A stretch of DNA of 64,000 nt from JBBSBL01 sp963735885 (lineage in GTDB: Bacteria; Actinomycetota; Thermoleophilia; Solirubrobacterales; Solirubrobacteraceae), in assembly GCA_963735885.1 (NCBI GenBank), contig CAVTMP010000004.1, positions 248,001 through 312,000 on the forward strand, read 5' to 3'. Made by a program: the position numbers and the translations under genes. Shown here piece after piece: positions 34,053 to 42,330 of the stretch; position 1 is the first letter of the stretch; each line of letters begins with the position of its first letter. Below the pieces are notes generated by a model. The model saw nothing but the letters and a program-made list of their open reading frames with translations, had not been told where the DNA came from and made no database searches.

Positions 34053-35915
34053 CTACGTCAACGAGCAGAGGAAGCCGCCGCGCGCGACGGCCCGCAGCAC
34101 GTCGGCGGGCAGGGCCGGCGCGCGCCGGCCGGCGGCGGTCGCCGCCGGCGCCCAGCCGCTCCGGGGCCCGACCCAGATCGGGCTCGAGATCGCCTCGACG
34201 AGCGGCCCGCGCTGCAACTGCAGGCGGTAGACGCCCGGCCCGACGTCGAGCGACTCCGCCAGCTCGGCGCCGTCGACCGGATAGCGCCGGAGCTCGGCGC
34301 CGTTGCGCATGACCACGAGCTCGCGGGCGGCGTCGCCCGGAGCGCCGGGGCGCTCGCCGCCGAGCACGCCGAGCCGGAGCTGCGCGCGGCCGGCGCGGAT
34401 GCGGTCGCCCATGATCGCCGGCGGCCCGCGCCACCATGCCGCCGAGGCGCGGCCGTCGACGCCGCGCCCGGAGAGGCGCAGGTCGGGCCCGGCGTTCCCG
34501 TACAGCTTGAGGTAGGTGTGCCCGGCGCGGACCGCCTGCTTGATCCCGCCCTCGGAGAGCCGCCGCGCGCGGATGACGGTCGTCGCCGTGCCGATCGGCC
34601 GCGAGGTCGCGTCGAAGCGCCCGGCCTTGTGGGAGTCGCTCGTCCCGACCGCCGCGATGCGGTACCCGCTCGTCGTCAGGCGGTCGTAGAGCGCGATCGC
34701 CTGGAGCAGGAACGGGCTCGGCGAGGCCCCGAAGCTCGGCGGCCCGGTCGACACCTCGAACGCGTCGACGCGTCGCCAGTTCGTCTGGTCGTCGGAGTAC
34801 TCCCACGGGCAGCCGCGGCAGAACGACGCGAAGCCGGGGGTGCTCGACGGGTAGAAGATCCGCGGATGGGCCACCTGCGTGAAGCCGCCGTGGCGGCGGA
34901 TGCGGCGGAACAGGGTGGACGGCGGGGTCGGGCCCCGCCGCAGCGTGAGCGTCCCGTCGTCGCCTCGCTCGAAGACCGGCCCCGTGCGGTGGTCGACGTA
35001 GGTCAGGCTGCCCTGGTTCCCGAGGTGGCCGTGGTAGGTGATGACCTCGCCGCTCCGCATGATCTGCTTGCCGGGGTAGCGCGCCTGGTAGCGACCGACC
35101 TCGCCCCAGGCGGAGGTCGTCACGTAGTCGGTCAGGGTCACGAAGTCGAGGCCGGCGCCGCCCTCGGCGATCGGCTTGAACGCGTAGCCGAACGCCTCGC
35201 TCATCGTGGCGTCGCCGAGCGCCGAGTGCTCCGCGTGGACGTGGAGGTCGCCGGCGTACCAGCCGGGCCGCGGATTCGCCGGCCGCGGATCGAAGCGGGC
35301 CGGCCGGTAGGGCTCGGCGGCGTCGGCGGGGTCGGAGCCGAGCTGGATCTCCACGCGCCACGGCACCTGGCCGAGCGGGTTGCCGTCCTCCGGCCCGGTG
35401 ACGTAGGCGACCCCGAGCTCCACCGCCCAGCGGCCCGCGCCGATGCGGCCGGGAACGAAGCCCCGCGTCGTCCGGCCCGGGACGTTGCCGTCCGGCCGGG
35501 CGAGGTACTCGGCCTCGCTGGAGAAGCCCTGCGGGGTGATCTGGACGTCGGGGTGGCTCGAGCCGCCCCAGCCGCGGAACTCGCGCGGGCCCCACAGCCG
35601 GTGGCCGTGCTGGGCGGACCACAGGCCGAGGTCGAGGGTGCTGCGGTTGCTGCTCGTGAGGCCGCCCGGATCCGCCCAGCAGTACTTCACCCGCACGGAC
35701 GTCGTCCCCCTCGGCACGTCGAAGGGGACCATGACGTAGGACCCGCGCTGTGCCGGATCGGCGGTGCCCGCGATGACCTTCGTCGGCGTGATCGGGTCGC
35801 CGCTGCACCCGTTCGGGCCGAGCGTCAGCCGCGCGGCGGACGCCGGCGCGGCCGCGGCCACGGCGAGCAGCCCGGCGAGCGCGAACGCGCCCAGCGACTG
35901 GCGGGAACGACCCAT
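34053..35915 (-). CDS. Secreted PHP-domain phosphoesterase-like protein
   Basis: 620 aa, exported (signal ~1-28, LGAFALAGLLAVAAAAPASA). A beta-rich N-domain (~30-215) leads to the PHP metal site: WYAGDLHVHAEHSALGD (His pair), DFVTLTDYVTT, a middle block GEVITYHGHLGNQ, and VGTSDSHKAG near the end. These are the ligand blocks of PHP metal-dependent phosphoesterases, which here face outward. C-terminal beta domain with LVVMRNGAELRRYPV. Several Cys (FCRGCPW) could be disulfides. Substrate unknown; may scavenge phosphate. Confidence 0.8.
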   Translation of the reverse strand: MGRSRQSLGAFALAGLLAVAAAAPASAARLTLGPNGCSGDPITPTKVIAGTADPAQRGSYVMVPFDVPRGTTSVRVKYCWADPGGLTSSNRSTLDLGLWSAQHGHRLWGPREFRGWGGSSHPDVQITPQGFSSEAEYLARPDGNVPGRTTRGFVPGRIGAGRWAVELGVAYVTGPEDGNPLGQVPWRVEIQLGSDPADAAEPYRPARFDPRPANPRPGWYAGDLHVHAEHSALGDATMSEAFGYAFKPIAEGGAGLDFVTLTDYVTTSAWGEVGRYQARYPGKQIMRSGEVITYHGHLGNQGSLTYVDHRTGPVFERGDDGTLTLRRGPTPPSTLFRRIRRHGGFTQVAHPRIFYPSSTPGFASFCRGCPWEYSDDQTNWRRVDAFEVSTGPPSFGASPSPFLLQAIALYDRLTTSGYRIAAVGTSDSHKAGRFDATSRPIGTATTVIRARRLSEGGIKQAVRAGHTYLKLYGNAGPDLRLSGRGVDGRASAAWWRGPPAIMGDRIRAGRAQLRLGVLGGERPGAPGDAARELVVMRNGAELRRYPVDGAELAESLDVGPGVYRLQLQRGPLVEAISSPIWVGPRSGWAPAATAAGRRAPALPADVLRAVARGGFLCSLT

Positions 35916-35967
35916 GCGGCGCACTCTAACCACGCGCGGGGGCGCATGCGCGGTATGAGTTCCGGTC

Positions 35968-36789
35968 GTGGCGACGAGCCTCGAGCGCGCCGGGGGCCCG
36001 ACCCTCGCGGTGGAGGAGGCGGGGGAGGGGCGCCCCGTGGTGCTGCTCCACGGCCTCACCGCCTCGCGGCGCTACGTCGTCATGGGGTCGCGGGCGCTCG
36101 AGCGGTCGGGCCACCGGGTGATCTCCTACGACGCGCGCGGACACGGCGACTCCGCGCCGGCGCCGGCGCCGGGCGCGTACCGCTACGGGGAGCTCGCCGC
36201 GGATCTCGCCGCCGTGCTCGACCACGCCGGGCTGGAGCGCGCCGTCCTCGCCGGGGCCTCCATGGGCGCCCACACCGCGGCACGCGTCGCGCTGCAGGCG
36301 CCGGAGCGCGTCGGCGGACTCGTCCTCATCACCCCCGCCCATGACCCCGCCGCGCACCCGGATGCCGACTCCCTCGCGCGCTGGGACGCGCTCGCCGACG
36401 GCCTGGAGCAGGGCGGGGTGGAGGGGTTCGTCGCCGCCTACGGCGAGCCGGCCGTCCCCGCCGCCTGGCGCGACACGGTGCTCACCGTGATGCGCCAGCG
36501 CCTCGCGCGCCACGCCCACCCGGCCGCGGTGGCCGACGCGCTGCGCGCCGTCCCGCGCTCCCGGCCGTTCGCCGCGCTCGGCGACCTCGGCGCCATCGCC
36601 GTGCCGACGGTCGTGGTGGCGAGCCGCGACGAGGCCGACCCGGGCCACCCCTACGCCGTCGCCGCCGCCTGGGCGGAGGCGATCCCCGCCGCGCGGCTGC
36701 GCAGCGAGGAGCCCGGCCGCTCGCCCCTCGCCTGGCAGGGCGGGCAGCTCTCGAAGGTGATCGCCTCCGTGGCGGCGGAGGCGGCATAG
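35968..36789 (+). CDS. Alpha/beta-hydrolase fold protein
   Basis: 273 aa. VVLLHGLTASRRY (oxyanion), YDARGHGDS, nucleophile elbow LAGASMGAHTA (Ser ~103), TVVVASRDEADPGHPYAVAAAWAEAIP carries the acid Asp and a candidate His. The usual C-terminal catalytic His in a GH motif is not clear: the tail reads EEPGRSPLAWQGGQLSKVI. Activity is therefore uncertain. GTG start at 35968. The stop abuts the DUF3052 GTG at 36790, so the two are co-transcribed. Confidence 0.78.
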   Translation: MATSLERAGGPTLAVEEAGEGRPVVLLHGLTASRRYVVMGSRALERSGHRVISYDARGHGDSAPAPAPGAYRYGELAADLAAVLDHAGLERAVLAGASMGAHTAARVALQAPERVGGLVLITPAHDPAAHPDADSLARWDALADGLEQGGVEGFVAAYGEPAVPAAWRDTVLTVMRQRLARHAHPAAVADALRAVPRSRPFAALGDLGAIAVPTVVVASRDEADPGHPYAVAAAWAEAIPAARLRSEEPGRSPLAWQGGQLSKVIASVAAEAA

Positions 36790-37236
36790 GTGAGCGCGGG
36801 CTACTCCGGCACGCCCCTGCCTCGCAAGCTCGGCATCAAGCCGGGGCACGCCGTGGCCTTCCCGGGCGCGCCACCCGGCTTCGCGGACACCCTCGGGCCG
36901 CTGCCGGACGGCGTGCGGGTCAAGCGGCGGGCCGGGGGTCCCCTCGACGTCATCGTGTGCTTCGTCGATCGCCGGGCCGCGCTCGAGCGCCGCCTCCCCG
37001 CGCTGCGGGACGCGCTCGATCCCGCGGGCGGGCTGTGGTTCGCGTGGCCCAAGCGGGCCTCGGGCGTGCCGACCGACGTCACCGAGGACGTCGTGCGGGA
37101 GGTCGGCCTCGCCGCCGGGCTCGTCGACAACAAGGTCTGCGCGATCGACGCGACGTGGTCGGGCCTGCGGCTCGTCGTGCGTCTCGCGGATCGGCCGCGC
37201 GCCCGGCGAGGCGGACCGGTGGCAGGCGGGCGATAG
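36790..37236 (+). CDS. DUF3052 family protein
   Basis: 148 aa. YSGTPLPRKLGIKPGHAVA and GGLWFAWPKRASGVPTD, then EDVVREVGLAAGLVDNKVCAIDATWSGLRLV, are the family blocks, common in actinobacteria and otherwise uncharacterised. Cytosolic, no membrane segments; an all-alpha/beta fold is likely. GTG start is directly at the preceding stop. Its end overlaps the TAGAGT box for zwf. Confidence 0.85.
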   Translation: MSAGYSGTPLPRKLGIKPGHAVAFPGAPPGFADTLGPLPDGVRVKRRAGGPLDVIVCFVDRRAALERRLPALRDALDPAGGLWFAWPKRASGVPTDVTEDVVREVGLAAGLVDNKVCAIDATWSGLRLVVRLADRPRARRGGPVAGGR

Positions 37237-37239
37237 AGT
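37234..37239 (+). promoter_or_regulatory. -10-like box TAGAGT for zwf
   Basis: TAGAGT (its TAG is also the stop of the preceding gene) ends 9 nt before ATG 37249. No Shine-Dalgarno. Candidate leaderless promoter. Confidence 0.4.
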
Positions 37240-37248
37240 CGATCCGGC

Positions 37249-38775
37249 ATGGCCGTCGTGGAGCAGAACCCGCTGGCCGAGGGCCTCGAGCGGCTCCCCG
37301 TCGACCCGACGGTGCTGGTGATCTTCGGGGTGACCGGCGACCTCGCGGCGCGGAAGCTCCTCCCCGCCGTCTACAACCTCGCGCACGAGGGCGCGCTGCC
37401 CGAGCGGTTCCGGCTCGTCGGCTACGGGCGCCGGCCGCTCGGCGACGACGGGATGCGCGCCGCCCTCCGGGACGCGGTCGAGCGCTTCTCCCGCACGCCG
37501 GCCGACCGGGCGCTGCTCGACGGGCTGCTCGCCGAGACGACCTACGTCGAGGGCGGGTTCGGCGACGCCGACGGGTTCGCGTCCCTGGCCACCCACCTCG
37601 ACGCGCTCGACGAGGAGACCGGGCTGCGGCTGAATCGCGCCTTCTACCTCTCCACGGCGCCGGAGTTCTTCGCGACGATCGTCGGGGACCTCGGCGGGGC
37701 CGGCCTCGCGCGGCGCGAGGACGCCGAGGTGCGGGTCGTCATCGAGAAGCCCTTCGGCGCCGACCTGCGTTCGGCCCGAGAGCTCAACCGCGACGTGCTC
37801 GGCGTGTTCGACGAGCCGCAGATCTACCGGATCGACCACTACCTCGGGAAGGAGACGGTGCAGAACATGCTGGCGCTGCGGTTCGCCAACGGCCTGTTCG
37901 AGCCGCTCTGGAACCGCAGCTACGTCGACAGCGTCCAGATCACGGCGGCCGAGGAGCTCGGGATCGGCTCCCGCGCCGGGTACTACGACCAGGCCGGGGC
38001 GCTGCGCGACCTCGTCCAGAACCACCTCCTCCAGCTGCTCTGCCTCGTGGCGATGGAGCCGCCGTCCGCCTTCACGGCCGAGAAGGTGCGCGACGAGAAG
38101 GTCAAGGTGCTGCAGGCGATCCACCCGCCGACGATCGAGGAGGTCGCGGCGATCGCGGTGCGCGGCCAGTACGGGCCGGGCACCTCCGAGGGACACGCGG
38201 TTCCCGGGTACCTCGACGAGGAGGGGGTGCCGCCCGACTCGCGCACCGAGACCTACGCCGGGCTGCGGCTCATGGTCGACAACTGGCGCTGGGCCGGCGT
38301 CCCGTTCTACGTGCGGACCGGCAAGCGCCTCCCGCGGCGGCTCACCGAGATCGCCGTCACGCTCAAGCCGGTGCCGCACCTCGCGTTCGCGCAGGACGGC
38401 TCGGTCGGGGTGCAGCCCAACCAGCTCGTCATCTCGGTCCAGCCGGACGAGGGGGTGTCGCTGTCGCTCGGGGCCAAGATCCCGGGGGCGCGCATGCGGA
38501 TCCGCCCGGTCAACATGGAGTTCCGCTACGGGACGGCGTTCCTCTCCGCCTCGCCGGAGGCCTACGAGCGCCTGATCATGGACGCGATGCGCGGCGACGC
38601 GACGCTGTTCACCCGCGACGACCAGGTCGATGCCTCGTGGGCGATCTGCGATCCGGTGCTCGCGGCCTGGGCGCAGGAGCGCGACGGCCCGCTGCCGGCC
38701 TATCCGGCCGGGACCGCGGGGCCGCGCGAGGCCGACGACATCCTGCTCGGGGACGCGCGCTGGCGGCCGCTGTGA
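37249..38775 (+). CDS. zwf: Glucose-6-phosphate dehydrogenase
   Basis: First oxidative pentose-phosphate step, producing NADPH. 508 aa. Coenzyme loop FGVTGDLAARKLLPAVYNL, catalytic signature RIDHYLGKETVQNML (His-Lys), PFGADLRSARELN, and substrate site FYVRTGKRL. Length and motifs are standard. Its TGA overlaps the opcA GTG, the pair conserved in actinobacteria and cyanobacteria. Confidence 0.97.
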   Translation: MAVVEQNPLAEGLERLPVDPTVLVIFGVTGDLAARKLLPAVYNLAHEGALPERFRLVGYGRRPLGDDGMRAALRDAVERFSRTPADRALLDGLLAETTYVEGGFGDADGFASLATHLDALDEETGLRLNRAFYLSTAPEFFATIVGDLGGAGLARREDAEVRVVIEKPFGADLRSARELNRDVLGVFDEPQIYRIDHYLGKETVQNMLALRFANGLFEPLWNRSYVDSVQITAAEELGIGSRAGYYDQAGALRDLVQNHLLQLLCLVAMEPPSAFTAEKVRDEKVKVLQAIHPPTIEEVAAIAVRGQYGPGTSEGHAVPGYLDEEGVPPDSRTETYAGLRLMVDNWRWAGVPFYVRTGKRLPRRLTEIAVTLKPVPHLAFAQDGSVGVQPNQLVISVQPDEGVSLSLGAKIPGARMRIRPVNMEFRYGTAFLSASPEAYERLIMDAMRGDATLFTRDDQVDASWAICDPVLAAWAQERDGPLPAYPAGTAGPREADDILLGDARWRPL

Positions 38776-39845
38776 CCGCGTCGACCGAGGTGGGGGGGGT
38801 CTGGAGCGCCGAGGACACCCACCCCGAGGCGATCGCCGAGGCGCTGCGCTCGCTCCTGCGCGAGCGGGCCCTGGAGGACGCCACGGCCGCGCCGGCCCGC
38901 GTCATCAACCTCGTCGTCGTGGTCGACGTGGCCTACCGCGGCGAGGTCGCGAACCGCCTCGACGGCATCGGTCGCTACCACGCCTCGCGCACGGTCCTCT
39001 GCTCCGTCGAGCCGGAACGCCGGACGATCGACGCGTGGGCGACCATGGCCTGCGACGTCCCGAGCCAGCCCGGCGCGCTCGCCCTCTGCCGCGAGAAGGT
39101 GGAGATCGAGGTCGGCGCCGCCCACGTCGCGGACCTCGCCGCGATCGTCGACCCGATCCTCGTGACCGACCTGCCGACCGTCGTGTGGGCGCCGCACGGC
39201 CACGACGAGGCCGTCGACGCGCTGCTCGCGGTCGCCGGCGTCGTCCTCGTGGACTCGCTCGACGAGGACGACGTGCGCGCGACGCTCGACCGCGTGCGGG
39301 ACCTCGCCGAGCGCGCCTACGTCGTCGACCTGGCCTGGGTGCGGGGGACGCCGTGGCGCGAGCGCATCGCCGCGGCGTTCGACCCGCCGCCGCGGCGCGG
39401 CGACCTCGAGCGGCTGACCTCGCTGACGGTGCGCCACCGGCCGGGGGCCCAGCTCGGCGGCCTGCTGCTGGCCGGGTGGCTGGCCGCGCGGCTGGACTGG
39501 ACGCCCGGCGTGCTGCGCCCCGACGGCGACGCCCTCGCCGCGCCGGCGCTGGATGCGCGCGGCGGCGCGGTGTTCGTGCGGCTCGAGCCGCGCCGCGCGC
39601 CGCTCGAGCACGCGCTCGTCGGGGTCTCCCTCGAGGTGGAGGGCGGGGAGGGCGTGGTGCTCGAGCGCGGCGAGGGCGGGCTGCGCCGGACCCGGCACCA
39701 CGCCGACGGGTCCACCGACCGCTGGACCGTGCTCGGGGCCTCGCGCACGGAGCGCGGCATCCTCGGCGAGGGCGTGCGACAGGCGCTGCTGCGCGACCCG
39801 ACCTACCTGCCGGCGGCCGGGCGGGCGGCGCGCTTCGCCGGGTAG
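38772..39845 (+). CDS. opcA: Glucose-6-phosphate dehydrogenase assembly protein OpcA
   Basis: 357 aa partner that activates and assembles Zwf. The pattern is VVVVDVAYRGEVANRLDGIGRYHASRTVLC, ATMACDVPSQPGALALCREKVEIEVG, HVADLAAIVDPILVTDLPTVVWAPHGHDEAVDAL, YVVDLAWVRGTPWRERIAAAF, all typical of OpcA. GTG 38772 overlaps the zwf stop by 4 nt (GTGA), so the two are made together. Confidence 0.92.
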   Translation: MTASTEVGGVWSAEDTHPEAIAEALRSLLRERALEDATAAPARVINLVVVVDVAYRGEVANRLDGIGRYHASRTVLCSVEPERRTIDAWATMACDVPSQPGALALCREKVEIEVGAAHVADLAAIVDPILVTDLPTVVWAPHGHDEAVDALLAVAGVVLVDSLDEDDVRATLDRVRDLAERAYVVDLAWVRGTPWRERIAAAFDPPPRRGDLERLTSLTVRHRPGAQLGGLLLAGWLAARLDWTPGVLRPDGDALAAPALDARGGAVFVRLEPRRAPLEHALVGVSLEVEGGEGVVLERGEGGLRRTRHHADGSTDRWTVLGASRTERGILGEGVRQALLRDPTYLPAAGRAARFAG

Positions 39846-39885
39846 CGCGGCGTGAGCGCGGCCGCCGCGCCGGCCGCGCGGCGGC

Positions 39886-40740
39886 TCAGCGCCGCGGTGG
39901 CCAGTCGTCGCCGGCGCGGGCGGCCAGGTCGCAGGCGGGGGCCAGCGGCACGTCCGCGAGCTCGAGCCCGGCGAGGCGCTCCCCGGCCCGGGGGGTGATC
40001 TTGCACCAGGCGAGCCCGCCGCGCGCGAACCAGACCCGCCCCCAGAACGGATGGCCCAGCGCGCCGCGCGAGGCCGGCGTCGAGCCCGCGCGGATGAACC
40101 GGACGACCGCGGTGCACGCGTAGCGGCCGACGGCCGCGGTGCCGCGCGCGGGGTCGGCGCCGCCGTTCGGGTAGGGGATGCAGAACGTCGTCTCGATCGG
40201 CCCGCGCAGCTCCCGCGCGCGCACCAGGCGCGCGGCGGTGGTCGCGACCCGGGCCTCCAGGGCGCGGACCATCGCCCGGCGGGCGCCGACGCCACCCGCC
40301 GGCGCGGGCGCGACCCGAGCCACCCCCAGCCGCTGCACGCGCGTCAGGCGGGCGCGCTCGGCCGATCTCGCGCGGGCGAGGCGGGTGCGCTCCTCGGCCG
40401 CCCGGCGCCGCTCGGCACGCTCGATCCCGGGTCCGAGGACGACCGCGCCGAGCCCCGCGAGCAGCACGACGAGCAGGCCGGCCGCAACGAGCCGGCGGCG
40501 GCTGCGCCGCGACCAGCGGGGGGAGCGATAGGCGACGTAGGGCGCGCCGCACGCCGGGCAGGTGCGCGACGCCGTGACGCGCTCGGCACCGCAGGCGCGG
40601 CAGGCACGCCGACGCGGCGCGAAGGCCGCCGCGACCTCGCGACGCGCGCGTTCGTGCGCCGCGTCCCAGTCCCCGGCCGGCTCCCCGGGCCTCGCGCCCT
40701 GACGGTCGTCGCGCACGCCGCCCAGCGTAGTCCGGCGCAT
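39886..40740 (-). CDS. Zinc-ribbon membrane protein of unknown function
   Basis: About 284 aa. N-terminal Arg-rich zinc ribbon with CRACG and CPACG (four Cys), then one membrane helix (LVAAGLLVVLLAGLGAVVLG), a coiled, Arg/Glu/Ala-rich segment (~120-160), and an outer domain with Cys residues (TTFCIPYPNGG, RYACTAVV, AWCKITPRAGERL, APACDLAA) likely disulfide-linked. The layout of a cytosolic zinc ribbon plus an extracytoplasmic domain is common in actinobacteria, but I recognise no family. The start may be ATG 40740 or GTG 40716. Confidence 0.65.
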   Translation of the reverse strand: MRRTTLGGVRDDRQGARPGEPAGDWDAAHERARREVAAAFAPRRRACRACGAERVTASRTCPACGAPYVAYRSPRWSRRSRRRLVAAGLLVVLLAGLGAVVLGPGIERAERRRAAEERTRLARARSAERARLTRVQRLGVARVAPAPAGGVGARRAMVRALEARVATTAARLVRARELRGPIETTFCIPYPNGGADPARGTAAVGRYACTAVVRFIRAGSTPASRGALGHPFWGRVWFARGGLAWCKITPRAGERLAGLELADVPLAPACDLAARAGDDWPPRR

Positions 40741-40775
40741 CGAGCCCGGTCGCGGGCGCCGGCTGCGGTCGGTGC

Positions 40776-42206
40776 TCAGGCGAAGGAGGCGTGGCGGGCG
40801 AGCATCAGGGCGTAGTGGGGGAACCACACGCCCGTCGCCGGATCGCCGCGGCCGCAGTGCCCCGTCGAGCGGCCCGGGTTGCCGATCCACAGGTAGGCGT
40901 CCACGAGCGGCTGGCCGGTGCTCGTCGTCGGCGGGGTTCCGAGACCCCGGCCGGGGGGGTTGCAGCGCAGGGTGTTGCCGTAGCGCACGCGATGGCGCGG
41001 ACGGAGGGGGCCCTTGCCGTTCGCGGCGGTGTTGACCACGAAGTGCTTGCCGCCGACGAGCCGCGAGACCCGCCGGCCGAAGCGGACCTCGCTGGAGGTC
41101 CAGTTGTAGTGCGTGGCGTTGAGGAAGAAGCCCTGGGCCCAGCGGATGCCGAAGCGCCTCAGCAGGTGCGCCGCGCCGGCCGCCGTGAACGGCCCGTCCG
41201 CGGCGCCGGCGTCGATGTAGACGACCGCGTGGGGGAGCCCGGCGAGCTTCTTCACGGCGTAGCGCATGAGCGCCGCCCGGCGTCCGAGGGCGCGCCCGCT
41301 GAGGCAATGGGCGGTGATCGTCGCGTCGATCTCGTGGAAGAGCACGACCCGGTGGTTGCCGATCCCCGCGGCGAATGCGTCGATCCAGCGCCGGTAGCGC
41401 CGCGCGTCGGCGGCACCGCCGCCGTCGTAGTGGCCGCAGCGCCGGTGCAGGAACCGGTAGGTGGAGATCGCGGGGATGGTGCCGCGGCCGTCGCGCCAGG
41501 AGCGCTCGAGGTACTCCTTGACCGTCCGGCGGATGTTCCGGTCGAAGAAGCCGAAGCGCTTGACCTCGGGATACCGCGAGATGCGGGCCATGAGCGCCGC
41601 CCAGCGAGGGTGGCGATGCCGCCATGCGCGCTCCTGGCGCGCGGCGAGGCTCCAGCGGCGATCGACGAAGAAGCGGGCGCCGGCGAGCGGGTTCGCGCCG
41701 GTCGGCGCGGCAACGAGCCCGAGCGGGTTCAGGCCGTCCCGCGTGGCGTCGAGGCCGTCGTCGTCGTGGATCACGAGCGTCGCCTCCGAGGGGTCGCCGA
41801 GGGAGGCGCGCTGCTCGCCGTAGAGGCTCAGCCGAACGGTCTCGTCGCCCTCGATGCTCGGGTCGTCGCGCAGGCGCACGCGGAAGGTGAGGCGGTCCTC
41901 GCCCGCCAGGAACTCGAGGCGGCCGGAGGTCTGGTCGTAGTCGAGCGACTTGCGGGCGGTGCCGGGCGTGGTGCCGTAGCGGACGGTGGCCTCGCTCGCG
42001 CTCTGCGAGCGCGTCACGGTGATCGTCGCGTAGCCGTCGCCCTCGCTCGCCGCGAAGGTCGGCTGGGCGAACTGGACCGTCTGGTTCTCCACCGCCCAGT
42101 CGGCGGACGCGGGCGCGGCCGCGACCGCGCCGGCCGCGACGATGGCGACCGGAAGGCCGAGGCGCCAGGCCCGGCGACGGAGCGGTGCGAACGGGTTCTC
42201 ACGCAT
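40776..42206 (-). CDS. Secreted GH6-like glycosidase with Calx-beta domain
   Basis: 476 aa, exported (signal ~1-36). A Calx-beta domain (~45-150) ends in EATLVIHDDDG. The second part is GH6-like: HRVVLFHEIDATITAHCLS (site of the catalytic acid), HAVVYIDAGAADG, WAQGFFLNATHYNWTSSEV, GKHFVVNTAANGKGPL, VDAYLWIGNPGRSTGHC. Usual cellobiohydrolase blocks are LEPDxL and WxKPPGESDG, so the sites are diverged and cellulase activity is uncertain. Start 42206. Preceded by a hairpin and followed by a 35-nt gap. Confidence 0.78.
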   Translation of the reverse strand: MRENPFAPLRRRAWRLGLPVAIVAAGAVAAAPASADWAVENQTVQFAQPTFAASEGDGYATITVTRSQSASEATVRYGTTPGTARKSLDYDQTSGRLEFLAGEDRLTFRVRLRDDPSIEGDETVRLSLYGEQRASLGDPSEATLVIHDDDGLDATRDGLNPLGLVAAPTGANPLAGARFFVDRRWSLAARQERAWRHRHPRWAALMARISRYPEVKRFGFFDRNIRRTVKEYLERSWRDGRGTIPAISTYRFLHRRCGHYDGGGAADARRYRRWIDAFAAGIGNHRVVLFHEIDATITAHCLSGRALGRRAALMRYAVKKLAGLPHAVVYIDAGAADGPFTAAGAAHLLRRFGIRWAQGFFLNATHYNWTSSEVRFGRRVSRLVGGKHFVVNTAANGKGPLRPRHRVRYGNTLRCNPPGRGLGTPPTTSTGQPLVDAYLWIGNPGRSTGHCGRGDPATGVWFPHYALMLARHASFA

Positions 42207-42290
42207 GACGGCGGCGGTGCGATGAGTTTCGGCCGGCCCGGGCGGGATGTGCAGCTTTCGCGCCCGGCTGGACCCATGACTGACGACACC

Positions 42291-42317
42291 CGGGCGCCGT
42301 GGAAGTCTCGGCGCCCG
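42291..42317 (-). terminator. GC hairpin after the PQQ-propeller gene
   Basis: CGGGCGCC and GGCGCCCG arms around 11 nt, 14 nt after the stop of the 42331-44841 gene as read on the minus strand. No T-run; a terminator or processing hairpin is likely. Confidence 0.45.
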
Positions 42318-42330
42318 CGCGCCGTGACCG